From positions 8,855,141-8,919,140 of the forward strand of contig CM044495.1 in NCBI GenBank assembly GCA_024364805.1: a stretch of DNA of 64,000 nt. Reading direction: 5' to 3'. The position numbers and the translations under genes were made by a program. A model generated the notes under the pieces. That model was not told the DNA's origin. It did not search any database and worked only from the letters and a program-made list of their open reading frames with translations. Of the stretch, positions 33,503-43,539 are shown piece by piece. This DNA is from Euprymna scolopes (Eukaryota; Mollusca; Cephalopoda; Sepiida; Sepiolidae). Every line of letters starts with the position of its first letter. Position 1 is the first letter of the stretch.

Positions 33503-34005
33503 CTAGCAGGCCGCCTGGCGTTGGCCGCTCGTAGAATACGCTTAAGTATATTTTAATTTATGCAGATTTCGTACTTATCATAGAGCAAACACTCCACTGG
33601 TTATTATATTCTTCCCAATATATAGTAGTGATCACAAGTTTTCTTTTAAAATATGACTTTGGTGCTATCAGCTAGAATCGGAAACAAAATATTTAGTGTT
33701 CCAACTTTATTCGTTACGATTAGAACTAATTCCATACACACATTAAAGCTTAACAAAACTAGCGTTCTTAAAGATATAAATGTATATTTGCATGTGCGCT
33801 AAAATAACACATTTAGTCGACTTGGGTTAATCAAGTTCAATTTGTTTTTAAATTTTAACCCTTAGCAGCTATTATTACCGTCTAAACAAATCAAATCGAA
33901 TTTGTTCCACAAGTTCAAATCCGCTATATATCAAATTTCAAGTCTGTAGAAACAAGGCCAATAGCCATTAGTCGCGTGCTTTCGTGTAATGAATGAATGT
34001 AGGAT
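33503..34005 (-). mobile_element. Helitron-like element, lineage 2
   Basis: The minus-strand 3' end reads CCAACGCCAGGCGGCCTG then CTAG (33503-33506) and T, a variant of the hairpin-CTAG terminus. The right part (about 33830-33965) shares TTTTAACCCTTAGCAGC, then TATATCAAATTTCAAGTCTG with 11430-11660 and 26480-26735. Middle sequence is diverged. No coding capacity. Confidence 0.5.
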
Positions 34006-34034
34006 TTACATGAAATTCTTAAAGATAAACTAAA

Positions 34035-34230
34035 ATTACCGAAAAATGGACTAAAATGACTTAAATAAATAAAAAGTAAATGACTTAGAATGACTTTAAT
34101 GAACTTAAGGATGAATTGAATGACCTTAAGAATGATTTGAATGCTTTAAAAATAACTGGAATTGTTCAAAAACAACTTGAATGATCTGGAGAATGACTTG
34201 AATGGCTTTGAGACTGACTGGTTGTAAAGG
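34035..34230 (+). repeat. Degenerate ~20-bp tandem repeat
   Basis: About nine irregular units of the type AATGACTTGAATGACCTTAA. Spacing varies between about 18 and 24 bp. Confidence 0.7.
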
Positions 34231-34316
34231 GGATGATCATTTTACATTAAATTAATACAGAAAAGTGATCCCCCACTTTATATCACAAAGTTACACACAT
34301 AAGTACAGCATGTAGT

Positions 34317-34356
34317 AAGAACAGATACTACACTTTGATCTTGGCCAAGAAAAGCT
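34317..34356 (-). pseudogene. U2 snRNA 5'-end fragment (copy 2 of tandem pair)
   Basis: On the minus strand, AAGATCAAAGTGTAGTATCT followed by GTTCTTA is identical to the conserved 5' region of animal U2, including the GTAGTA branch-point-binding segment; TCTTGGCC precedes it (U2: TTTTGGCT). After TTCTTA the U2 sequence stops, and no stem IIa, Sm site or later stems follow. It is a retrocopy-like or SINE-borne fragment, not a functional gene. Confidence 0.8.
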
Positions 34357-34362
34357 TAAAAA

Positions 34363-34407
34363 GCTAAGAACAGCATCTTTGATCTTAACCAAAAAGACCA
34401 AGCACAA
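34363..34407 (-). pseudogene. U2 snRNA 5'-end fragment (copy 1 of tandem pair)
   Basis: On the minus strand CTTGGTCTTTTTGGTTAAGA then TCAAAGATGCTGTTCTTAG matches U2 nucleotides from the CTCGGCCTTTTGGCTAAGATCAAA region onward. About five bases are missing across the branch-point-binding segment. It lies a few bases upstream (on minus) of the second fragment, forming a head-to-tail pair. Confidence 0.7.
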
Positions 34408-34505
34408 AAGTGTGACCGACCGACCAACAGTGACTTATAGAGTCGCTTGCACGCGACTAAAAATATTGAGAGAGTAGTTTCATAGAGACCGTTCCTCGTG
34501 CAGAG

Positions 34506-34729
34506 GAACCATATTGCTGTCTTGAAATGCCTCCCTTATCGTCATTAGATGGTAAGGGTGGGTAGACGAATACGTTATTTGCAATGTCATTTCTTCAAAC
34601 CTTTGCTTGGTTGGTCATGACGCCAAAATACAATGTTGTAATTTTGTATTTAACAACTACCGAACACAAACTTGTTTATTAACGTTTCTGGGCCCATGTG
34701 TAAACTATATAGCAATTTTGAAGTCCACT
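34506..34729. repeat. 224-bp near-identical repeat J, copy 1
   Basis: Aligned without gaps to 37605-37828. I count four differences in 224 bases, all transitions. Sequence outside both limits differs at once. No open frame of note, terminal inverted repeat, poly(A) or tRNA-like box is visible. It is the youngest duplicated sequence in the window. Confidence 0.9.
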
Positions 34730-35672
34730 TTTATATATAGTAATGCTTAATGAATTTTTAACAAAATTGCGTTCATCTTTACAAGATGTTTTAAAGAATG
34801 CTACACATTTTAAAGCAGTTGCGGTACAAAGTATTTTTTCTAAATTAAAACCTGTTCGCATTTATTGCACTGAAACGCATTTTCTCTCGCTTCCCCCTGT
34901 CTTTATTTCAACTCTCTTCTCTTTCCCTCCTCCTTTCAATTAAGCCCTTATCCACCTTTTTTTTCTTTTTAAACTTTTTCAAAATTTCACCTTGAGAAAA
35001 TTTAATCCCATTTAATCTCCCATTTTACCAATCAGCCCCCCCTCATACCCTGCTATCCATCTTCCTTCCACCATTGTTTTTAATTCTATTTCTCTAATTT
35101 CCCACCCGATAATAAAACATCCTCGAGTTTGTATGGCTTAACGGTGGTTCCACGGGCGATGTTGCTCCAGATTCTAAATCACTGGAGCGAACAGCCGACA
35201 TCGCTTTTGTGATTGCACAGAATGACGTCAGCCATTAAAGGTTGAATAACTCTACCGCTCAGTGGCCGAGGCGAGTGCGTTCCTTTTTTCGAAACACTTT
35301 GTCTAGCACAACTAATATATGTGGGGAAAAAGTCAAAATAGAAATTTCGATCCATCATTAGTTTGAGAAACAGTATTTGATATTTGTCAAGAATTCCTTC
35401 TTTTAAAAATAACTTAGTAAAAATATGTACGCCGTACTCGGTGAGTGAAAGAACATATCGTACACCAAAAATCAGGTAAATTAATCAAATAGTTTTATTT
35501 TTATAAAGAAAAACGCTTTGAAGCGAATTTGAGTTTATCCTATATCTTGCCCTCATGTTAAAAATTGCTTTTCTAAAATGTTGCAAGTTTAGAATTAGTT
35601 ATCTCCCTTGTACGTTCCTTCAGATTGTTTTAAAGGTGTCGCGAGATCGTCGCCATAATATTTTTTTCTTTA
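34730..35672. other. Spacer
   Basis: About 34875-35110 is pyrimidine-rich. About 35110-35300 is less AT-rich and contains the short inverted pair GGCGATGTTGCTCCAG / CTGGAGCGAACAGCCGAC. No gene seen. Confidence 0.5.
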
Positions 35673-36165
35673 TCTATATATGTATAAAAGCGAAAATGTG
35701 TGTGTGCGTATTTTCGTGTATGACCGCAAAAGGGTTTTTTCTCGGCCTTCTGGGTAGGCTCGCTCTTACTTAAAACTTTTTATATCGCGTCTAAATCATA
35801 ACTACGACTTAACAACGGGGGTCGCGTGTGTATTTAATTAGCCCGAATTTCATCAGCTCGCCGCGTCTTCAAAAAGCAAAAGCGAATGATCTGGCTTCCA
35901 GCGAAAAAATAGGTCAAACACCAAGCCACTTGCTCGCACCTGTTTATTTCGCTTCATAAACCTTCATATAACGCCCTTATCAGTTCCTCACCCTCGTAGC
36001 CGAGATGGTTAGGTGATTGACTTTTTCCCCTTTCGTTTTCACTTTTCCGTCTAGGCTTCGGGGTTCAATCCTACCTTCATACTAAAACATTTTTTCTTTT
36101 AACGTGTTTTTCTTTTACACACGCACACCTCTAAACACCTGGGCAACGCCTGGTACCCCCGCTAG
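35673..36165 (+). mobile_element. Complete non-autonomous Helitron-like element
   Basis: The 5' end is A|TCTATATATGTATAAAAGCG followed by a TGTGTGTGCG stretch. The 3' end is ACCTGG-GCAACG-CCTGGT (hairpin with one mismatch), about ten bases, then CTAG|T (36162-36165). Insertion between A and T with TC...CTAG ends is the Helitron signature. The 493-bp body has no Rep/helicase. A tRNA-like segment at 35993-36075 holds TAGCCGAGATGGTTAGG (A-box-like) and GGGGTTCAATCCTACC (B-box-like). It must have been moved by proteins encoded elsewhere. Confidence 0.85.
35993..36075 (+). repeat. tRNA-like segment within the Helitron-like element
   Basis: CCTCGTAGCCGAGATGGTTA resembles a tRNA D-arm region and CGGGGTTCAATCCTACC a T-arm. 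Between them is a pyrimidine-rich insert instead of a proper anticodon arm. The same 3' position in related copies has GGTTCGAACC or GGTTCGAGCC. Confidence 0.55.
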
Positions 36166-36519
36166 TTTATAAATAAAACTACTTGAACAATTTACGTGAT
36201 TTTTGGCGTACCATATCTTTCCGTCATCAGCATGTACATTATACAGATTTTTCTTTATTTTTTTATTCAGCGGTAAATTCTCGACAAGCACCCAACCATG
36301 AATGAAAGACTCTTTAACACTTTGAAACTCTTTATAAAAATAGAAATTCTTAAAATAATTAGACTTAAATCGCGAGGGAGGAACAGATAGACTATGGTAT
36401 TTTATGAACAGTTTATTTCACGACGTGTCTGAATTTTTAAGATGAGAATTCCTATTATTTACATTCATTAGACAACTGTTCTCATCTTGAGTCTCCACAA
36501 GGACCCTACGCGTTAGAGT
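36166..36519. other. Spacer
   Basis: No gene or classified repeat seen. Confidence 0.45.
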
Positions 36520-36795
36520 ACTTTGAAAAATCAATTGTAAAATCTACCTTCTCTTGAAGGTTACATTCTTAGTGTGGGTGACCGAAAAATAAAATTGCAA
36601 ATTACTAAGAACCTCTGTCCAACCACAGACGGAACAAGAAGTAAATATAGGATTCCGTTCGAAATTCCGTCCAAGTTCTCGAGCTCAACAAAATATACCT
36701 GAAGAAGGTCGAAGATTACATCGACTGAAACTCTGTGAAAATCACACTAAAGATGAGAACAGTAGTCCGATGAATCCAAATATAAGAGATTTTTT
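36520..36795 (+). mobile_element. SINE-like repeat, family E
   Basis: Matches 49130-49450: CTACCTTCTCTTGAAGGTTA, GGGTGACCGAAAAATAAAAT, ACCTGAAGAAGGTCGAAGAT, TGTGAAAATCACACTAAAGA, then AGTCCGATGAATCC. The 5' part looks tRNA-like (the 49 kb copy has a clearer GGTTCAATTCTCAG B box). The conserved central GAAGAAGGTCG-ACATCGA phrase resembles core domains of tRNA-derived SINEs; the exact superfamily is not settled. Confidence 0.55.
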
Positions 36796-37227
36796 TCAAA
36801 TCTGTGGAACTCTTTACAACGGAAATGCTTCCCTGTGGTCTACAATACGGTCGTCTTTAGTTGAATGACAAACACTTATAAACAATTATAATAAAAAATT
36901 AAACTGTTTATTCCATTCATAATTTTCAAACCTCTCAGAACATTCTTCATCGTTCAACTAAGAATTTATCCATCTCAATAGGCGTTGACCTCTAGCGATT
37001 TTTTTGACTTTATAAACAATTTATTATAAGAATTTAAAAATATATTTCAGACACTGTCTTGTATTTATTTGGCAGCGTACGCACTTTACAAAATGTACTT
37101 TTTAAAATCTAATTGTATACACAAAACTTTAAAACAATATAAGAATGCAAAAAGTCTCTTCGTTTTTCAATTTATTGGTTTTGTTTTCGTTTTTGGGTGT
37201 TGTTTTTCTTTTTCGATTTCCGTTGAG

Positions 37228-37228
<1 letters not shown>
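36796..37228. other. Spacer
   Basis: AT-rich; nothing recognised. Confidence 0.5.

Positions 37229-37266
<38 letters not shown>
37229..37266. repeat. (TA)n microsatellite
   Basis: Uninterrupted TA run. Confidence 0.95.
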
Positions 37267-37269
<3 letters not shown>

Positions 37270-37604
37270 AAAACCATTCTATTGTTTTGTAAATAAAGCG
37301 TTTATTACCAATCATCGGGTGTTTTGCTCATTTCTTTCTTTTTCTTTTGCAAGTAGCTTTCTATTACTTAATGACAAAGTCGTAAACATTTCTAGCCTAA
37401 AGAAAATCTCCGGTGAATAAAGTTGTTTGCTAACGTTGTTTTATTTTGGGGGGGGGGGTAATTACGAGTGGATAGTGAAAAATATTGACCAAATTTAATA
37501 GGTCACGATTCTGTACCACAACATTTCAAAGTTAAACTTCGTCACATCATATTTGCCATGTTGGGCTCTGTATTGTGAATCTCTGCTTTGGTAGCACCAC
37601 GCGT
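37267..37604. other. Spacer
   Basis: A G run lies at about 37448-37458. No gene seen. Confidence 0.5.
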
Positions 37605-37828
37605 GAACCATATTGCTGTCTTGAAATGCCTCCCTTATCGTCATTAGATGGTAAGGGTGGGTAGACGAATACGCTATTTGCAATGTCATTTCTTCAAACT
37701 TTTGCTTGGTTGGCCATGACGCCAAAATACAATGTTGTAATTTTGTATTTAACGACTACCGAACACAAACTTGTTTATTAACGTTTCTGGGCCCATGTGT
37801 AAACTATATAGCAATTTTGAAGTCCACT
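37605..37828. repeat. 224-bp near-identical repeat J, copy 2
   Basis: Same strand as copy 1 (34506-34729), starts 3,099 bp downstream of it, with four transitions between them and no indels. A Helitron-like element, a SINE-like repeat and spacer lie between the copies. Confidence 0.9.
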
Positions 37829-37849
37829 GTTTAATATAAGATAGTATAG

Positions 37850-38570
37850 AATTGATAGAAATAGACAAAACAGAATATGTGTACACTTCCCTACCAAATT
37901 ACTCTGTCAATTTCTGGTCTACAGACTCGAAATTTGGCATGGGGGTATTGAGATTTGGGAAAATCTTTTTAATTGGTTTTCGGCCAGAAATTTGACCGTA
38001 AAGGGGTCAAAGTTCGACGATTTGACCTTTCAAAACTCTACCAAACTCCTTTAATTTTGGGTTTAAACACTTGAAATTTTAAATACAGGTTACTTGGACA
38101 AGGATCAAACTTTTTTATTCAATTTGAGCCCAAAACAATAATTATTAAGGGGTAAAAATTGGGGTCAGATTTTTAAAAATTTTCCTTTAAGTCTCTGCCA
38201 AATTACTCACCTAATTTTTGTCTAAACATTTGAAATTTTACATAAAAGGTATTCAGACAAAGGATAAGTTTTTTTATCGGTTTGAGTCGAATATTTGAGC
38301 TGTCAAGGGATCAAAGTTCAAAAGAATTGACCTTTGTGTTCTCTAGCAAACTACTCGGCCCATTTTGGGTCTAAACATTTGAAATTTTAATTAACAGGTA
38401 ATCAGACGTGCCGTAAGCATTTTAATCAGTTTGGGGACGAGAACTTTGCTGCCAAAAGGTCAGTTCGACGATTGGAGCTTATAAATCTCTACCAAACTTC
38501 TCCGCCAGTTTTTGGTCTAAAGACTTGTAATTTTAGATGCAGGTTATCTGGACATGTAAAAACGTATACC
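37850..38570 (+). mobile_element. Helitron-like core array of ~150-bp units
   Basis: Units begin with CTACCAAAT/CT-type starts at 37891, 38038, 38195, 38343 and 38489 (last one partial), giving lengths 147, 157, 148 and 146 bp. Each repeats the order: CTCTACCAAACT, GGTCTAAACACTTGAAATTT, AGGTTACTTGGACAAGGATC, TTTTTTAT-GGTTTGAG, then a GGGGTCAAAGTTCGACGATT segment. The same unit occurs on minus in 61490-61880, inside an element with a Helitron 3' end. Recognisable 3' terminus is missing here. Confidence 0.8.
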
Positions 38571-40229
38571 ACTGGCCCTGAAACTCTATTTCAAACCTAT
38601 CTTGCTTCATTAAATCTAGTAAAAAAAAAATATTGGTGTTTGTTAAAATTGGTAAAATGCTGAAATAGAGCATATAAACGAGGACACGTTAGATACAAAT
38701 AAGGAAATATCGAAATGGTCTAGATACGTAATGACTTGGTCCAGCTTGGTTTTCGATTCTTGAAATTTTCGTATCCTGAAAAGCGTTTTACACGCAAATT
38801 GTCTAATCTGTCTCAAACCCTATGAAAATGCTCATTAAATTTTTTAAGTGTAAAACCAGTGTGAAATAAAAGACAAATAGTCTTCACTTGCTATTTATTG
38901 TTTTACTTTTCTTTAACATCCAAATAATTTAATTTAACGAACAAAAACACTAAGGAATGACATATTTTTTATCGTTATTTTAATCATTAATCGTAAGGTA
39001 ACGAGCTTAATCAAATATGTGGGCACGTAGGAAGAAAAAAGGTTTTTTTTCTTACAGCTAATTTGATTTCTAATTATAAATAATGAACTCCCCCACATGT
39101 TACAAAATTTCAGAGCGTATACGATAACAATTAAGAGTAAATCTCTTTTTAAATGTGCTAAAGATTGTAATGCGTACTTTAAGTTTTCAACATTTAAACC
39201 AATTTTAATTGTGTTAAGGAGTAAGTACAGATAAGTCCAAGAATAAGATGAAAATCAACACAAATATTTCCAGAAAAATGGCTACAAAAATAAGTAAAAT
39301 AAACCCCTATTTACAAAACGATTTTCGAAGAATTAGTTGCCTGAAAAATATTTCTTTTCATGTCACTCGTATTTTCCGTATCGTGAGATTTTTTCGTATG
39401 GAGGGACAAAATCATTTTCGTATCACGTTTCGTAAGCTGAAAATTTAATAAACAATCTTATCTAAAGGTTTCACAGTATATGCATTTAATATAGCAAATG
39501 TCTGTTGCAAAACTAATTGTAATTTTGTGGATTAATCTACTAAAAATGTGTCCATTCTCCCTTGTATATGTCAGATTCAAAATAGTGAAGACCGTTTTGT
39601 GTTAAAAACAAAGGAATATACTTCTTGGTGTCTTCGATCATATACAGCTTTTGAGGTTTTTCACTCCGCCTATCAAATTACATGTCCGAGGTGCTTTCAA
39701 TGAATTGCCATACTTTTTTCTGTACAGGTATTTAAAATGTCCGTAGTTTCTTAAAAAGAATCAGTATGTTATTGCTATACATTTTATGAAGTGAGTGGCT
39801 AATGTTCATGATCACAAGTAAACAACTACAGTAGGAATTGCAATAAACGCTTCTAATGCCTGATTGTCACAGCTGGTGAATATCAAAGATGCAATTTAGC
39901 CACTTCAGAAAAAAACCATATGCAATTTTGTTTTAGATTTGCAAAAAATACCATAGAAACATGGATTACTTCAGATTGCTTTTGGACTATCTTGCATGCG
40001 TTGAGCGTCGGTTTGTAACTGACATAAGATTCAGGGAATGTAGGAAGTATGTGAGGGATGATTAGGTGGGAGAAGAGTAAGGAAGTCAGAACATCTATTG
40101 ATTGGCCAAATAAAGAATTCCATAGATAAGGACCGTCGTGTGTCCATAAACAAAAACTGCAGTTTGAGGTCAGTGTAGGAAATGTACGCACAATTATTTG
40201 CGAGGAGCTGAAGTTGTGGAAGAACTGCG
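38571..40229. other. Spacer
   Basis: About 1.7 kb, mostly AT-rich. About 39883-40191 on minus contains PYLWNSLFGQS in a 102-codon frame, which faintly recalls the end of LINE ORFs (LWNSLP), but there is no other support. No gene called. Confidence 0.4.
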
Positions 40230-40601
40230 CGAAATTAATACCAAGGAGGCTTAGAGGACATCAGAAAAAAAAAGTTGTCATGAAAGCAAGAAGATGGTCG
40301 AGCTTATCAATTCAGATTCCTATAGTCCAGACCATGCTCCTTGTGAATTTTGGTTGTACTCAAGGAAAACTTTAGAAGCTGTCATTATGAAACAATCAAC
40401 GAGATTAAAGAGGCTCTGGCGAGGGTTATTGATACGCTTACACACGAGGACTTCTATGGGGCCTTCCAGAAGTTGTTGCAACGTTAATATAAGTGCATTG
40501 CAGTCGGAGAGGTGATTCTAAAGGGAATAAAGTTACATATGTGTACTATCAATAAAAGTGGGCATACGAAAAATGTCTGAAAACTTATTTAAGCCAGCTT
40601 G
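40230..40601 (+). mobile_element. mariner transposon, 3' part only
   Basis: Remains of the transposase C-terminus: DSYSPDHAPCEFWLY (consensus HPPYSPDLAPCDFWLF, here the last catalytic Asp appears as Glu), then in other frames EIKEALARVIDTLTHEDFYG and AFQKLLQR. The end GAAAACTTATTTAAGCCAGC-TTG|TA resembles a mariner terminal inverted repeat. The 5' two thirds are missing. It is a dead fragment of a different mariner type from 54571-55793. Confidence 0.75.
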
Positions 40602-40689
40602 TACGTTGCTTGAAGCCAAGAAGAATTGTCTTTATCAATCAAATGGGACTATTTGGGAATTCAAGAGAAGTAACTTGTCATCTGTAATA

Positions 40690-41102
40690 AAAAATCTCAC
40701 CTGTCTGTTTAAATGTATGTATGCCTACCTGAAATTTTCGACAGAGATGTGGGATTTTCACGAGATCAGTATCATTTTAAAGCTTGACCCTTCGGACGAC
40801 AAATATGGAAAATTTGCCAAAGACATTAATTCCTTAACCCTCAACTGGGCACTTTTCTACAGAGAGGGGTCGCTTTTTTCGCCGATATTCTCGAAAGTAA
40901 TCCCGTCTTTTTGATCGACTGGCCTTCATTTAAATCTTCGCCACTTCCGGTTTGGCGATGGACGCAACGGCAAATACGTTACTTTTTTCACATTCTTTTC
41001 CTCCTTCGCGGTACGGGTTCGAGCGTGCTTACCTACTACCAATATTTTTTTCGCTCAACACAGATCTCGAAATACACGGGCAACGCCAAGCACCCAGACT
41101 AG
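40690..41102 (+). mobile_element. Non-autonomous Helitron-like element
   Basis: The 3' end is ACGGGCAACGCCAAGCACCC then CTAG (41099-41102) followed by T. Internal blocks match 4476-4832 and 61098-61440: TCACGAGATCAGTATCATTT, TAAAGCTTGACCCTTCGGAC, CACTTCCGGTTTGGCGATGG. B-box-like GGTACGGGTTCGAGC lies near 41009. No A|TC 5' end is clear, so the 5' side is truncated or diverged. Confidence 0.75.
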
Positions 41103-42399
41103 TAAAGAACACAAGGGAGAACCTTATTTTCCGAAAAAAGGGGAGATAACCTTTTAATATTTTTATAGGCTTTCAAATAATTTGATAGTTTCTAAAATTA
41201 TACAGACTCCAAAACATTAGCCCTCTTGCAGAACAACTTAGCTTGTACTTGAAATTTTTCTTAATTTCATGCAAAAATGACAAATCTTCATGTTCTAAAA
41301 AAAAAAAAAAAAATGAAAACAACACCGAAGATTTTTTACTCTTCCCCCATTACCATTATTATGACATTCACAACGAATTAATGGAATTTTTCTGACAAAG
41401 AACAAAAAAATGCAAATGCTTTTAAAAATCTTGCAGAATGGTAAATATCATTTTTTTTCTCCGGAAACTGCTTTCGGCGGGTATCAATAACAAAAAAAAT
41501 AATTTTATGTTAAACTTTTAAAAAAAAAAAATCTCTGTTACCAGATTCTGTAATTTTTTTTATTTATATTTTATTTATATTTTATTTTTATTTTGCGTGT
41601 GCGTTGTGTGTGTGCGTCTGAAGTTGTGCAGCACCAACGTTAAATGACAAATGCGAAATATCCTGCAAACTCTTCTTTTTTCTGAAATTAGAATAATCGT
41701 ATTTATTTTGAAATCTCAAAACACACTCAGTATGTACGGAGCACAACTATTCAATAATGTGTAAGCTGCACGTTTTGCACTGGAAATACTTTCTCAAACC
41801 CAATTCCGATTGACACCGTTATAAGAATGCGAAGATGCGGCTGAAAAACTAAACTATTTGCATTAAAAATTAATATATTCTCTTGCACTTTTCTAAATAG
41901 CCTGTCTAAAACGAAATAAGCATACAACTTAAATATTATAAAACCAATTTGTGATGCTTTGTATCAAAACTTCTCATGCCTTTTTTTTTTTAATCTTCAA
42001 CCTTTCTATTTTAATGTGCTATGTGGAAGAATTGTTAGAAAACTCGCATATTAGTGATCTTACCGTTTTCCTAAATATCTCCTAGTAGATTGTATATATC
42101 TTAAAGAGACAAAAAATCGATGCATTTTTATATTTTTCAATTTTTGTTCAAGCTGGGGATGAGACATTTTTCTGGATGCCAGACATTCACCCGCTATCTC
42201 ATGCGTTCAAACCGAGAGATGTTTACTAGGATACTAAGCGTCCCTTAAAATACAATTGCTTGAATCTCTCTCTTGCACTTGGTTCGCCGGGTATATTTGC
42301 CAGATAATTTTAAAAATTATTTTTCATGATTCCAATTGTTATATTTACTAGAATGGAAAAGATCTTCCTAAGATTCCAGTTTCTCTTCATGTCGTTCAT
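41103..42399. other. Spacer
   Basis: AT-rich with several A runs (for example near 41299-41315 and 41519-41530). No gene seen. Confidence 0.5.
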
Positions 42400-42950
42400 A
42401 AGATTTTGGTATTTCGTTATCTTTTTTTCTCGGATCTGTTTAACCCAGCATCATTGAAAATCGCAATTCCCTCATCCATGGAGTATTGTTACCACATCTG
42501 GTCTGGTGCATCTACCACTTGTCTCTCACTTACAGACAGGGTCCAAAAGAGTTTCAAATCTAATAAGCCCTGTACTGTCGGACAAGTTCTAACGTCTGTT
42601 CCATCGCCGCGATGTATCACCTCTGCCTCTTTTACAAGTACTTTAATAAACTCATAACACTTGTCCTCATTCGATGTACATACCCTTGACTAACACCACA
42701 CGCAGCAAAATCTGGCCTCTTCCCTATTGAGGCCCCTATATGTCAGAATACGTTTTACTCTAATCGATTCTTCCCCCCCAATTGCTTGACTTTCCTACTT
42801 CCTTGATTGTATTGACAAGCAAAATTTTAAATATAATTTGAACAGAACTATTCACTGTTCCACTCTTCTGTTAGACACGATCTCAAATAGTACCACTTTA
42901 CGCCCAAAGTGGCACCATGCCTTGTTTGGATGTTAAAAGATTTCTTTTTA
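42400..42950 (+). mobile_element. LINE-B 3' ORF and UTR fragment (plus strand)
   Basis: SMEYCYHIWSGASTTCLSLT matches the thumb block 'RIEHCCHIWAGASTASLSLL' of LINE-B, followed by DRVQKSFKS. After frame changes come remnants of the FYKYFN and final blocks. The UTR phrase GGCACCATGCCTTGTTTGG lies near 42911-42929. The copy begins at the thumb; dead. Confidence 0.75.
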
Positions 42951-43539
42951 ATAACAAATGAAAATTTAAATTGGAACCATATCTCTAAATCTCTTAATTA
43001 GTATTTAGGCCAAATATTAAAAAACTGTTTCATGTAAGTTTATATATTAACGTATTACTATCATATATAAAATGTGCGTTAAAATGGGGGCCAACAGTGG
43101 TTTTGAATGAAGAATAGGAAGAATTGTACATGGTGTGGAATAAAAAGGAATAAATGAAAATCTCAAGAATTAAAGCGGTCACATGTATATTGTACGTTTG
43201 GAATGCGTATATCTTGAACGGAAAAAGATGTTATTTGCAGAAAGAAATTGAAATACAAAAAATACGAATTTTAATGTACAGCACGTATTTGGAAAAGATA
43301 CCATGTATATTATGCCAAAACCGATTGGAAGTTCCTGCACGAAGTACTGTTTACTGGAATGATTTCACAGAAATAAGGTCAGAAAACCATCTCGGTGGGC
43401 TGAACATGAATTATACGGTGATCTGCCTTGGCAACATGTCACAAACTTTGTTGAAAAACAACACTACCCCCCCTACAAAATGAATTGTTAATCACTTCTC
43501 ATATCATTGTTTTTCCTCATCTTCATACCAAAGAAGACA
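42951..43539. other. Spacer
   Basis: A 109-codon open frame at 43154-43483 has no recognised domain; I do not support it as a gene. Confidence 0.4.

Noticed and set aside
34317-34407. A working U2 snRNA gene
   Set aside because: Only about 45 nt of the 5' end is present, twice; no Sm site or 3' stems follow.
35993-36075. A functional tRNA gene
   Set aside because: Only A- and B-box-like parts; no foldable anticodon arm or acceptor stem, and it lies inside a Helitron-like element.
37495-37725. 76-codon minus-strand frame
   Set aside because: It runs through repeat J; copy 1 of the repeat gives only part of it and no domain is visible.
34506-37828. Pair of direct repeats as the ends of one 3.3-kb LTR-type element
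   Set aside because: No internal coding remnants, primer-binding site or TG...CA ends; unrelated Helitron-like and SINE-like repeats lie between them.
39883-40191. LINE tail based on PYLWNSLFGQS
   Set aside because: A single short phrase without neighbouring LINE blocks is not enough.
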